Positions 7,947 through 18,250 of a DNA stretch of 24,625 nucleotides are shown one piece after another (the first letter of the stretch is position 1; each line of letters opens with the position of its first letter). The DNA comes from Blastocladiella britannica. Taxonomy: Eukaryota; Blastocladiomycota; Blastocladiomycetes; Blastocladiales; Blastocladiaceae. A program made the position numbers and the translations under genes. The notes under the pieces were generated by a model. That model had not been told where the DNA came from, searched no databases, and saw only the letters and a list, made by a program, of their open reading frames with translations. Where the stretch lies: positions 1 through 24,625 of the forward strand of contig MU624773.1 in assembly GCA_025349905.2 (NCBI GenBank). Reading direction: 5' to 3'.

Positions 7947-10250
7947 ATGACCCGCGACTCTCCGCCGCTCCAGCTTACCGTCGCCCTTGGTACGTTTTCC
8001 CTTCAACAACAAGAAAAAAACCAGTTAAATTGACTTGATCGCCACAGATTTCGGCACCGCGTACTCGGGCTATGCGTGGAATAGCAAAAACCTGACTGTC
8101 AAGACCATGAGTCCCGAAACCGCGATGAGCAATGTTCGGTTCAAGTCCGACTGGGCCGGCGCTCCAGGGGGCAAACCGTACCCGAAGACGCGTTCGGCCG
8201 TCATTTACAGCGCCGCCACCAAGGAGATCAAGTACTGGGGCCACGCAGCGGTCGCCAAGGCCTGGCACATGCAGTCCGACGAGATGAAGAAACTGATCTA
8301 CATTGATCGCGTCAAGCTGCTCCTGGACGACGTGTGGCTGGCGACCCAAGAGGGGGAGTTGGTGCTAAAGCGCCTCAACAAGACGACGGACGAGGCGATC
8401 GCGGAGTTGCTGCAGATGCTCGCGGAGAGCGTCAAGAGCGAGGTTCGCGGATCGGAGGATATGTACGTTCTTATAGTTGTGTTTTTGTTTTGAATGGCAA
8501 CTGATGTTATTGGCCGTACCAAGCAGCGATCTGGACTTCCACCGCGCCAAGTGGGTTCTCACGGTGCCCGCCATGTGGTCCGACAAGGCCAAGTCGCAGA
8601 TGCGCAAGGCCATGTTCCTGGCCGAGCTGATTGCGACCGAGGACTCGGACAACTTGCTGCTGTGCCTGGAGCCCGAGGCGGCGCTCATTTCGGCGGCGTA
8701 CACGTCGGCCGACATTCAATCCGGCGACAATGCTCTTGTCGTCGATTCCGGTACAATCTTTCATTCAATTGCGACCCGACCCAGCAAAAACTGACCCAGT
8801 TCAATCAAAAGGTGGCGGCACGGTCGACTTGGCCGCGTACTCGGTAGACCGCGTCCCCGGCACAACCAAGATGAGTTTCACCGAGCTGTCCCAGGGTACT
8901 GGCGGCGTCTACGGGTCCATGATCCTCGACGGCATCTTTGAAGTGTACCTGGAGTCGGTGATCGGGAAAGAACACTGGCACCTGGTGCGGTCGAACGTGG
9001 CCGTATGGACCCGGGTCCTCGACCAGTGGAATCTTGTGAAAACGAGCTTTAGCGGTGACATGTCCATGGACGCGGTCGAGATCGAGCTTCCGCGGGCCGC
9101 GTTTACGGCGCTCGGCGCTACCCGGTCCGATTCCGTGCGTGGTGCACTGCGCAAGCACAACGGGGCTAACATCCGCGATATCCGTGGCGATGGCGAGGAT
9201 AGCGACGACGACGACGACGAGGAGGAGGAGGAGGAGGTCGAGCACTTGCTGTTGACGTCCGTGATTATCAAGAAGCTGTTTGACCAGGTGGTCGACGGCA
9301 TTATCAAGCTGACGATGGATGTGATCGCGGACTGCGCTGCCAAGGGCGCCGACAAGGCCATCACCAAGGTCCTGTGCGTGGGCGGGTTCAGTGACAACCA
9401 GTACGACTTCACTTCTTTTAGATTGGAATTGCCAGTGGTCCTGTTTCTCAGTCGCCATTAAACAATAGGTACCTCGTGAAGCGCGTCCGTGCCGCCGTCC
9501 AAGTAGCGTACCCCGGTATCCACGTCTTGGTGCCTGCGTTGCCCAGTCAGGCGGTGCTGATCGGCGCGGTGCTCTACGGTTCGTATTACCATCTTCATTA
9601 TAACGTTTTTACAATCGACCCGGTCCGGAGACTTACACGCCCTCATCTTTGCAGGTGTGGACCCCGGGACCTTCAAGTCACGCATCCTCCGGCACACGTA
9701 CGGATTCGGGACCCTGTTCCAAGCAAGGGATCCCCACTGGAATGGCGTCGACACCTCGGCCCTTCCCAAGTACGAGAAACCGGGCATGTTTGGCTTTGCG
9801 ACGGTCTATCACAAAGGGTATGCGTTTTTCTTGCTAGTGGGTGCGAAAATGTGGCTCATTCATTATTAGATTCGAGTCAATGGCCAAGATCAACGACTCT
9901 GTCGAGGCGGACGAGACCAAGTCAACGGTCGTCCTGCCATTCTCACCCGAGCAAGAGCAAGTGGCAGTGGAGATTTACATGTCGAGCGATCGTGAACCTA
10001 AGCTCATTACGGGCACGGGATGCCGGCACCTGGGGACCATCTCGCTGCCTGTCGACCGTAGCAAAGGAACGGATCAGCAATTCGAAGTTCAGGTGTGATC
10101 TTTTTGCATGATATTTTTTTTGTCTTTTTGAACCTTGCACTGACCCTGATGAAAAATTAACAGTTCAAGTTTGGGATGACCGAGATCAAGACGCAGTTCA
10201 AGAATGTCGCGACAGGCGAGGTGCAGGACGTGTCGTTGAAGTATCTGTGA
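7947..10250 (+). CDS. Hsp70-superfamily ATPase, HSPA12-like, 617 aa, eight exons
   Basis: Exons: 7947-7989, 8048-8462, 8527-8750, 8812-9400, 9469-9578, 9655-9817, 9870-10092, 10164-10250. All seven introns (52-76 nt) are GT-AG and keep phase. The actin/Hsp70 ATPase motifs are assembled across introns: phosphate-1 VALDFGTAYSGYAW (residues 12-25), WVLTVPAMWS (~160-170), phosphate-2 DSGGGTVDLA (226-235) and adenosine VLCVGGFSDNQY (~414-425). The spacing and the short region after the ATPase domain fit the divergent HSPA12 branch, common in fungi, rather than canonical Hsp70. There is no EEVD tail or C-terminal lid, and no signal peptide. An acidic Asp/Glu run (about 353-374) interrupts the ATPase domain. 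The C-terminus (FKFGMTEIKTQFKNV, near 590-604) is typical of the family. Substrates cannot be inferred. Confidence 0.9.
9207..9238 (+). repeat. GAC/GAG trinucleotide tract encoding an Asp/Glu run
   Basis: Consecutive GAC codons followed by GAG codons inside exon 4 of the Hsp70-like gene encode an acidic run. Trinucleotide slippage would change its length without shifting the frame. Confidence 0.8.
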
Positions 10251-10392
10251 TTCTCTCGTTGCAAGAAGTGTATTCCAATTTTTTTATACTTCTACTTCAA
10301 GCACGGATGGTCATGATGGAACGCGAGGTGGTGTTTTGCCGTCGCGATTGAACCAAGGGAATGGAAAAGAGTATGTCTATGTATTTTTTGTT

Positions 10393-11614
10393 TCATGCAG
10401 AAGTGGGTGTTGGAGTAGATGTGGCAAGGATCGACGCCTTGGTGGCGGTGGGCGTAGGCGTGGCGGTGACAACCACCGTGGTGGTGGTGGAAGAAGAGGA
10501 TTTGGACCCGGAGATGAGATCTTTGCCCCATGATGTGCCCAGCAGCACGTACAGCACAATCACGAGCACAAGTGCCAGGCAAATGCCGAGGAGGATCCAC
10601 GAGTTCTGTTTACCATTTAAAGTCAATGACTTGCAAAAACAAATAAAGTAATGGGAGGAGTATATACCTTGATGGCCAACTTGCGATGCTGCACGGCGGT
10701 CCCCATCTCATCCTTGGCTTTATCCAAGTCCCGCGCGATCGCGTCGGCGTTAGCAAAGATGGAATCGATCCGCGCGTCCTGCTCGTCAATCAACACGGAC
10801 ATATCGTTGAATAGCGCCGCCACTTCTTCCACTTGCCGCGCAATGGCCTCCAGTTCAGTCTGCCGGCGCTCAGCGTCACGCAGCGCCACCTGCGCGCCAG
10901 CCACCCGGCCCGAATGAATCACGCTGTCGGCAAACACTCGCTGCAGAAGCTGTTGCTGCTGCGAGGAACCGGGCGCCGAGATCAGCTCATCGATATCGGC
11001 ATTCGTCAGGTCGGGCCGGGCGATGCGGATCTGCCGGGCCAGGTGGGCGCGTGACGCGGCCTGGTGCCGGGCATCGGCGTCCCGAAACGCGGCCACCAAG
11101 TCACGAACGCGTGTCGCGGCGCGGTTGAGCAAGTTGCGGGCGGACGACCGGTCGGACTCGGACTTGCAGGTGGTGCCGGCCAGGGACTCGGCGCCTGTTT
11201 TTCTGTGTCAGTGTCCATCCAGTTTCTTCAATATAAAAACTTACGCGCAAGCTCGTTCTTGAGCCCGTCCAGCTCAGAGCGAATGTCGTCGTGCTGCTGC
11301 AGGAGCCGTGCGGCGTTGCGGGCAGCTTCGTCGGCGCCACGCGGTTCCAGTGCGCGCGCATGAAGTGCTTGCAGGTCAGCAAGGGCGTCCCTCACCGACT
11401 CGATGGTTTGGTCCAGGGCTGAAATCTGTAAAACAAGTTGCTTGTTAATCTTATGTGGTCTATGGTATACAGCATAAGTTGTTACCTGGTCATAGAAGGC
11501 AGTGGAGTTGGCCGAAGGGGAGGGTAGGAGCGTGGTCTGGCTGAGCTCGATGGCGGTGTGGGGGGCAGTTCCGGTATTGCCACCGGCGGGGACGGTATTA
11601 TAGCGCGAGGACAT
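10393..11614 (-). CDS. Qa-SNARE (plasma-membrane syntaxin, Sso/PSY1-like), 349 aa, four exons
   Basis: Exons on the minus strand: 11614-11486, 11425-11245, 11194-10668, 10605-10393; introns of 60, 50 and 62 nt are GT...CAG and in phase. Residues ~42-205 are helical and contain the syntaxin-like IRIARPDLTNADIDELI segment that follows the Habc bundle. The SNARE helix covers about 216-278 with LFNDMSVLIDEQDARID. Its Gln at about 242 is the zero-layer glutamine, making this a Qa-SNARE. A single hydrophobic anchor (WILLGICLALVLVIVLYVLL, 282-301) follows. Family knowledge: Sso-type syntaxins form the t-SNARE that fuses secretory vesicles with the plasma membrane. Unusually, 47 residues rich in Ser, Thr and Pro follow the anchor and would lie outside the cell; most syntaxins end within a few residues. 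The gene diverges from the next one, sharing a 153-nt promoter region. Confidence 0.92.
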
Positions 11615-11767
11615 GGTTAGAAATTGTTATGGCGGGTGAAAGCAGAGAGAGGCCGAGGGTGAGCAAAGGTTCCTTTTACCTTGGCGCGACCGCATGCAGG
11701 TTGTCTGCCTGAAAATGGGTTTCTCTTTGCCAAAACTTACAATTAACACGTGCCGAAAGAAAGTAAA
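11615..11767. promoter_or_regulatory. Shared divergent promoter region with a CACGTG E-box
   Basis: Only 153 nt separate the ATG of the minus-strand syntaxin from the ATG of the plus-strand Ser/Pro-rich gene, so both core promoters must lie here or overlap the coding ends. A palindromic CACGTG (11747-11752), the binding site of bHLH factors in fungi and animals, lies 15 nt before the plus-strand ATG. It may equally be part of the leader. No TATA box is seen. Confidence 0.5.
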
Positions 11768-14361
11768 ATGGAAAGGGACCCACCCCCGCCGCCGCAGTTT
11801 GGTCTATATGCGCTGGCATCTGACCCGGCCACGCCCAACCCGCCCGCGGTCGTGGCCATGATCGATGTTGACACTCACGGCACCCCTGCCGCCCCAACGC
11901 TCCTGGTACCCTTTGAGCTGGTGTGGTTGGCCATATCCAAACAAAAACAAAGCAAATCTCAGCGACTGGCTGGACCTAACCCGGTATTGATCGCTGCCGC
12001 CACCGCCCGCCGCTCGTTCACAGTGCTTCCCAACCGTACTCGCAAGCAGCTGATCAAGTTTGTCCGACGCACCCTCAAGTGGCTCAAGCGTTTGCCTCAA
12101 GCTCAGCGTCCGGCGCTGGTGGGTCCACCGGACGATTACTCGTCGCTGGCCCTGGTGTCCTTGACCGATCTGGCGGACTTGTTGCCGGGTGTGCTGGCAT
12201 CTGTTTCTACTGCTGCACCCGTTGTGGTGCCGCGGTCAGTGCAGTCGTTTGTATATACTATTTCCATTATGACTCTGTTACTGTTACTCATGTCTATCGT
12301 AAAAAGGATCACGCCTATCTGCTGGACCCCGATGCCGTGGCCTGGACCAATGGCGGGCGACGGGGGGAGCCCTCGCAAGTGCCCTCGTCCCCGCCCGTCT
12401 TCCACGAGAGCGCTGCTGCTGCCGCCGACGATCACATCCCGCAAGACGACCTTGCCGGCTGGGACAGCGCTCAGATCGCCCTTTCTCAGCAGCAGCCGCG
12501 ATCGCCTCGCTTGATTGACAATGAGGACGATGAGGAGGCCGTCACGCCCAAGGCATCGCAGCAGCAGCATATCGTGATGCAGGGGACGCCAGGCCCGCGC
12601 TCACCTCGCTCACCTCGCCCATCGCGCTCACCTCGTCCTCCGCGATCCCCTCGCTCACCTCGCTCACCTCGCTCACCTCGCTCACCCCGCTCGCCCCGCT
12701 CGCCGCGGTCGCCGCGGTCGCCAGCCAGCGACAGCCAAATCACGCCTCGCGCGACCCCGGTCGCGTTCCGGTTCCCGCCTGCGGCCTCGGCTTTCCCGTC
12801 GCGATCGCCGCTGCACCAGTCTCCGCCGCTAATGTCGCAGATGCCGACCACCCAGGAACTGCTGCGGTCAATGGCCACCGACCAAGAAGAGGAGGACCAA
12901 GCGCTGCCCCCGCCGGAGGGAACCGACGCGGACATCGTGGACTCGCTGCTCGGGATCGGCGTGTTTCTGTCGTCGCCGCCGCCCGGATCAAGCGCCACCA
13001 AGGCCGCTGCCACCACTGCTGGGTCGTCGACCGCGGCCACCACTACTCCGCGCACGCCCACGACGCTCGCGACATCGTCGATGCCCACCACGGGCGACAA
13101 CAATGGAGGGCTTCCGCGTCCCGCTGGCGCACGCACGCCCGGGTTCGAGGCGCGGACGGCGCGACTGTCGCAGCGGTACGTGTCGCCGACACGCACTGTG
13201 CCTCGCACCGCTAAACGGTCCAAGTCGGGCATGTTTCTGCCGTCGGACGACGACGACAGCGACGATGATGACGACGATGCGTTTGCTGGACTCGGGGCTA
13301 CACCTGCTCATCCGCCACCGATGTCGCGACTGATGATGTTGGCGCACCGCGCGGTTTCCTCCTCGTCCTCTTCTTTGGCGTCGACGACGGCACAGGTCAT
13401 TTCAGCGGACGGTGCGCAAGGCATGGCTTATGACGAGAGCAAGGGCAATGCGACCAGGGGCGGCAAAGCGCTAGCCCTGCTGCAACCCGCGCGCGTTGCC
13501 AAACACGTTCCGCGTGCGGCCGCCGTTGCCGCCGCCTCGGACCAAACTCGCGCGGTGCTGTCGCCGGTGCCGTTCAGCGTCAGCCTGCGGTCATCCGCGG
13601 CCACGTCACCGTCGTCATCTGCGGCTGGGACCGCGGTATCGTCGCGCGCCGCGAGTCCTCGCACCGAGTCTCGTGGGCCGGTCCCGCGCCCACCGCCGGC
13701 GTTGGTGTGGCCGTTATCGTCCCCGCCTCCTATTTCGTCTCGGTCGCCGTCGCCGCCGCCTGCTCCCTTGCCGGTGGTGGTCAATGGCACCTTGGCAGAT
13801 TCGCCTGCTCCGGCCAATGATCCATTCGTGATGCAGCCGACGGACCTGCTGCCGCCGCCGCCGCGCCAGAACAACGTGTTGATTTCGCTTCCGTTGCGTC
13901 GCCGGAAGCGGGAGGAAGAGGCAGAGACGCAAGAAATGGTGTCGTCGCCATCGTCGTTAGCCAAGACTCCCGCGGCCAAGCGCCGCAAGCTTCACGACAC
14001 GCTGGTGTCGGCTACAGTCTTGGCTGCCCAGGAAGAGGAGGTAGGGGCCACGCCAAGAACGGTGCGGTCGTCGCGTCGGGCGGCAGCTCGGGCAATGTCG
14101 CCGGTGCCTGCGTTTTCCATATCAGCAGTGGCGGCTTCTGTGCCACCGTCGCCGTCTCCATTGATTGTGGAACAACCGGTCAGTGCCAGTGCCGTGGATC
14201 AGATCAGTGCCAGTGCTGCAGAGATCGCACCCGCGCTGCAGGACACGGCGAGTCTGGAGGCGATGCTGCAGACGCAAGAGCAGTACCTTGCCGACCTGAA
14301 GCGCCTGGCGGGCCTGTACCGCGAGGCCGAGGATCTGGCGCGGGAGGTGGGGTATTTTTAA
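11768..14361 (+). CDS. Ser/Pro-rich, probably nuclear, protein of unknown function, 845 aa, two exons
   Basis: Exons 11768-12250 and 12307-14361; the 56-nt intron (GTATAT...AAAAAG) joins the two frames in phase 0. The first ATG is 11768; earlier in-frame codons would need a GTG start. Residues 1-161 look like a small folded domain (FGLYALASDP, LLVPFELVWLAIS, FVRRTLKWLKRL) that I do not recognise. Then follow: a run of RSP repeats (~258-302), an acidic DDDDSDDDDDD block (~473-484), basic nuclear-localisation-like clusters (LRRRKRE ~690-700 and AKRRKLHD ~717-724), and a C-terminal amphipathic helix (~809-845, LEAMLQTQEQYLADLKRLAGLY). Numerous SP and TP sites suggest control by proline-directed kinases (inference). 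A chromatin or cell-cycle scaffold would fit, but nothing proves it. RRN3 follows 212 nt downstream. Confidence 0.82.
12595..12726 (+). repeat. 9-bp coding minisatellite (CGCTCACCT-type) encoding Arg-Ser-Pro repeats
   Basis: About a dozen near-identical 9-nt units, each encoding Arg-Ser-Pro or a variant, run through this stretch. The 5' units use CGCTCACCT and the 3' units drift to CGGTCGCCG, so the array has diverged by synonymous change. The unit length preserves the frame on expansion or contraction. Confidence 0.9.
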
Positions 14362-14573
14362 TTCATGAAGAATTTTTTTGGATGGCAACTGGTCCGGTGA
14401 TCACAGGAAATGACGCAATTTTTTTTTTTGCTTGTCCTCCCCGCACCCATCCCATCCGACCCTTTTCTGATTCGTTGGACCCATCCTTATTCCCCCTGCA
14501 ACCTGCCAGTGTCCAGACCTTTCTTTTTATTTTTTTTTTTCGATCCATTACCCCACCCATAAGAACAAATACA
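14362..14573. promoter_or_regulatory. T-tract-rich upstream region of RRN3
   Basis: The 212 nt between the Ser/Pro-rich gene and RRN3 contain three T runs (near 14373, 14421 and 14531), the longest about ten T. Long dA:dT tracts of this kind exclude nucleosomes at fungal promoters. No TATA box is present. This region must hold both the 3' end of the upstream gene and the RRN3 promoter. Confidence 0.4.
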
Positions 14574-17500
14574 ATGAACGCCCCGCTCCCCGCCACGCCC
14601 CCGCCGCCCGTGTCCGCGACCCTGACCCCACAGACCACCAACCTCGTGGTCGTGTCGGTAGTGCAAGCGGCGTTTGCGGCCCGTGCCGCCGGCGACCACT
14701 CCAAACTCACCGAGCTGCTGGCCGAATTGACGGCCGCCGCCGACCGCCGCGATGCCGACGGTGACCGGCGACTATGCGTGTGGCTGTCGGCGCTCTCGCA
14801 GTCGGTGTCGTCGATCTCGCGCTCGGATCTGCGCCTGGTAGACCTGCTGCTCACGCTGCCGTGGTTGTCGCGCGATGACGCGGTGGCCGCGACGTTCTTG
14901 CACTTAGTCGAGAACTTGGTCTCGGCGCAGCCCGGGTTTGCGGTGCCCGTCGTGAAAGGGATGGTGCGCGCGATTCAATTCCGTACGTTCTATTTTTTTT
15001 ACCTTTTTTTATTGCTCCTTTTTTTTTTGGCGATTGCAATTGCAAAAGTACGCGCGAAATGACGTGGAGGATTGTTGGGTTACGGCAGCACGTCCCTTGA
15101 CGTGATTGATTATTTTTGTCAACAAACACAGCCTTATGAAAATTCATGCGGGTGGACTGGTTCGGCGGCCCTGGGTGATTCCAGCTCCCGCCATCTTCCC
15201 CCTCGTTATGTGTGCTCAAATACCTCCCTCCCATATCATTTTTTGATATTGGCGATCGGGTTCAACCTTTGTCTCAACTGTGCTACGGCATCAAAATATG
15301 TATACTTGATTGCAAATGGATATCTTTTGGACTACCACTACTATGACGCGGACGATGATGATGATCGTGATGGATCTATAATACGAAGTGTACGGCTTGG
15401 GACTCCGCTCGTACGAGCATTTCCCTGTTTCTTGCTTTTATTTTTCATTCTTTTGGGTTTCTGTGGGTCACGGCAAACTTTTGTGCCATCGCTGCTTTTG
15501 TGAGGGGTATGAGGTGGATGATGGCTACTGCGTGTCCTTTTTGGGTTGGACGCTGCGGCCCATCTTCAAACTCACTCCTCCAAAAAGCGCGATTGCAACT
15601 TTTTTTTTCTTGAAACTGTTTGGGATTTGACGGAAAAACGTGGAGATTGAGTCGGTTTGCCTCGCTCGCTTTGCAATTCCTTTGTCTTTTTTTCCTTAGC
15701 ATGTCCCTATTCCAAGAAGAAAAACCCTAGTTGCTTGCTCCCAGGACCCACTTGCTCTGTTTTCCTTCTTTTCATTTTGTAACTGACGCGTTTTACCCTC
15801 ATTGAACAGGCCGCCCCTACGGATCCGACTACATCCCACACGACGTGTATTACAACCGGCTACACGCCGCCATGCGCTCGGTGCTGTCCATCACGCCCAC
15901 GGGCCCATCGTTTATCATGCCGCTGCTGGCCGAACAGTTCCCGCACCGCATGCGCCCCTTAATTGATCAGCAGGCGTTCGTGCAAAATCTGCTCCGGATG
16001 CTGTCGTACGCGCCCGTGCTGCGCGAGCCTGTCCTTGAGCTGATTTTGGATCGGATTCTTCAGATTGACGTATGGCACTTGTTCTCTTTATTTGTTGTCG
16101 AAATCAGGAACTTAACCGTGAAATATACAGATCGAGCTCCAAGTCGACGTGGACGACCTGGAAGCCAATCCAACCGACGCGCAGTTCCTGTTTGAAATGG
16201 ACGGCATCTCGGCCGACGGACTTCCCGACATGGCGTATGCAAGAACCGACAATGGAGCGGCGGCATCCGCCGCAACGGCAGACGCTGTGGTCTCAGGCCT
16301 CCAAAGCGACTCAGACGACGACTCGGACGTGGAGTCGGACGACGGCAACAACGCACCCCCACGCGGCGCGTCGGCCGAGGCGCTGATGGCCAAGCTGGAC
16401 CACATGCTGTACATTGTGTTCATGTACCTGTCGTCGCCCGCCGCCGTCCAGCACTGCACGCCCACCGAGCTTTTCGCAACGGTCATACGGCTCTTTGACC
16501 GGCACATTTTGCCCACCTACAAGTCGCGGCACACGCAATTCGTGGTGTTTTACTTGGCCGCACAAGACCCGCAATTCACCGACTTGTTTCTCGGGCTCCT
16601 GGGCAACAAGATTGTCTCGATCGCAGAACCGGCCATTGTGCGCATGTCCGCCGCACTGTACATGGCGTCGTTTGTCGCCCGCGCCAACTACTTGCCGCAC
16701 CCGCACGTGGTCGGCTGCTTCCAGTTGCTCGTGCAGTGGGCGCGCGCATTTGTCGAAGCCAACGAACAATACGTGGTCTACCCGGACGTGGACAAGTTCG
16801 GCGTGTTTTACGCGGTCGTGCAGGCCATCATGTACATGTACTGTTTTCGGTGGCGCGAACTCGCGCAGGCGCTTGGGAGTAAGGGCGGCCTCGACGGGTT
16901 CCAGATGGTGATTTTGTCGCGGTTTAACCCACTCAAGGTATATTTGCTCTTTGCTTTTGTTTGCTTCGACCACTGCTGACAACAAAGAAAAACAATAGGT
17001 CCTGGCACCTGCGGTGGTGACCGAATTCGCACGCGTCACGCACGAACTCAACGTCCTGTACTGCTACGCGGTGATCCAGCGCAACAAGCGGCTGTACATT
17101 CCGACCCGCGCCAACGGCGGCGTGGCCGCCGGCACCGCGGATGCCGCAACCACCTCGTCTGGTCCCGCTAACCTGTCCACCAACACCTTGGACTCGTTCT
17201 TCCCGTTCGACCCGTGCAAGCTGCCGCTGACGTCGCCGTTCATCTTGCCCATGTACACCGACTGGACCGGCGGGCCAACTCCCGACACCAACGACGGTAT
17301 GGTTGAAGACGTTATCGCGTTGGCCGACCCGAACGCGCCTCCATCGCGGCCGCCGTCAGGTGCGGGGACGTTCCGAGAATCATCGCCGGTGCCGTTCGCA
17401 CACCATGGCGGGTCGGCGGTGGGCATCGAAGACGCCGGTGGGGTCACGCGGCGACGACGTCGCGGGAGCGGCAACAGTAACCACAGCAGCCACAGCGGGA

Positions 17501-18009
17501 GCGCTGCCGCTCCGTCGCCGACACTTACGGTTGTCATGCCGGTCCAGCCGCCATCGCCGCCATCTATGGTTCGGGCCAAGTCGAGCGCGGGGATTACGCG
17601 CCGCCGGAATGCTGGTACGGGGTCCATGTCGGCGTCGGGCGTTGCTCGCGGTGGGCCATCTCACTCGGCATCGTCGCCGTTATTGGCGTCGTCCACGCTT
17701 CCGTCCAACGGCCGCGGCCATCAACCACACCAGGCGCCAACATCGGCATCGGCCATGGCCATTCCGTCGTCCCGCGCCGGATCGCAGTCGCCGTTACGGT
17801 CGGCGGCAATGGCGATCGCGGGTAATGGCAGTCCGATGTCAGTCACGGGTTCTTCGGCAGCGGCGATGGCCGCGGCAGCAGCAGCAGCATCGGTGTTTGA
17901 CAACGATGACGCAGCCATGATGCAAGGACTGCAGGCCATGAGTATTTCGCCCATGGCGGGACAGGGCGCGAGCGTGTTGATGAGCCAGTTAGGGATGGGC
18001 CGCGCTTGA
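14574..18009 (+). CDS. RRN3: RNA polymerase I-specific transcription initiation factor RRN3 (TIF-IA), 828 aa, four exons
   Basis: Exons 14574-14982, 15810-16069, 16131-16937, 16999-18009; introns of 827, 61 and 61 nt keep phase. RRN3 binds RNA polymerase I and recruits it to the rDNA promoter in the nucleolus (family knowledge). Family landmarks are the HEAT-like N-terminal helices with a DYIPHDVYYNRLH motif (~142-154), an acidic loop (SDDDSDVESDDGNN, ~282-295), and HMLYIVFMYL followed by FDRHILPTYKSRHTQFVVFYL. Next come LDGFQMVILSRFNPLKVLAP across intron 3, YAVIQRNKR, and the terminal DSFFPFDPCKLPL (~558-570), close to the FPFDP motif near the end of the conserved region in other RRN3 proteins. 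The ~250 residues after it are Ser/Ala/Gly-rich, predicted disordered, with RRRRG and SP sites, and are not part of the known fold. The ATG lies after a T-rich promoter. Confidence 0.95.
14983..15809 (+). other. 827-nt first intron of RRN3
   Basis: Donor GTACGT at 14983 and acceptor AACAG ending at 15809, with a good branch-site-like TAACTGAC at 15779-15786. It is more than ten times longer than any other intron in the window. The sequence is AT-richer than the exons, with T runs and a GATGATGATGATCG stretch near 15353. Both strands carry only short unconvincing ORFs. I find no tRNA and no complete box C/D pair. Confidence 0.85.
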
Positions 18010-18250
18010 TTGTTTTTGTATTTTTTTAACAGGTTTTCCCATTTTTTTGTAAATGCAGCATCCACCTTTTCACATCACACCTTTTTTACATTGTGCTTCC
18101 CATGAGCATTCGTTCTCATTCCCATCCCTCTTTGGCCGAGTTTGCGATAAATTCCGCATCAATTTCCACCAGGCCAACAGTCCTATTCGATATTAATTCA
18201 ACGACGTTGCAATATATTCTGGATCAGGAGCAAAAAACAACAGTTAAGAA
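18010..18250. other. Spacer between RRN3 and CFAP52
   Basis: 241 AT-rich nt with T runs just after the RRN3 stop (18025-18050). It must hold the RRN3 3' end and the CFAP52 promoter. I see no canonical AATAAA and no clear TATA box; the sequence CGATATTAATTC near 18188 is merely AT-rich. Confidence 0.4.

Noticed and set aside
8805..9458. 217-codon antisense ORF across the Hsp70-like gene
   Set aside because: A shadow of exon 4; the sense strand has correct ATPase motifs and phase-consistent introns.
11750..11767. Earlier start for the Ser/Pro-rich gene
   Set aside because: The upstream in-frame start would be GTG, not used for normal eukaryotic initiation; the first ATG is 11768.
12486..13232. 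Antisense ORF with collagen-like GERGERGDR repeats
   Set aside because: It is the reverse reading of the RSP minisatellite; the sense frame is longer, spliced and ends in a sensible helix.
15072..15503. 143-codon ORF inside the long RRN3 intron
   Set aside because: AT-rich with no proper start or motif; the surrounding splice sites and branch site mark it as intronic.
15340..15620. Possible box C/D snoRNA in the RRN3 intron (GATGATGA near 15353)
   Set aside because: A RUGAUGA-like string is present, but I find no CUGA box at a proper distance and no terminal stem.
16311..17051. 246-codon antisense ORF in RRN3
   Set aside because: Mirrors the RRN3 exon 3 codons; no motif, and it crosses an intron.
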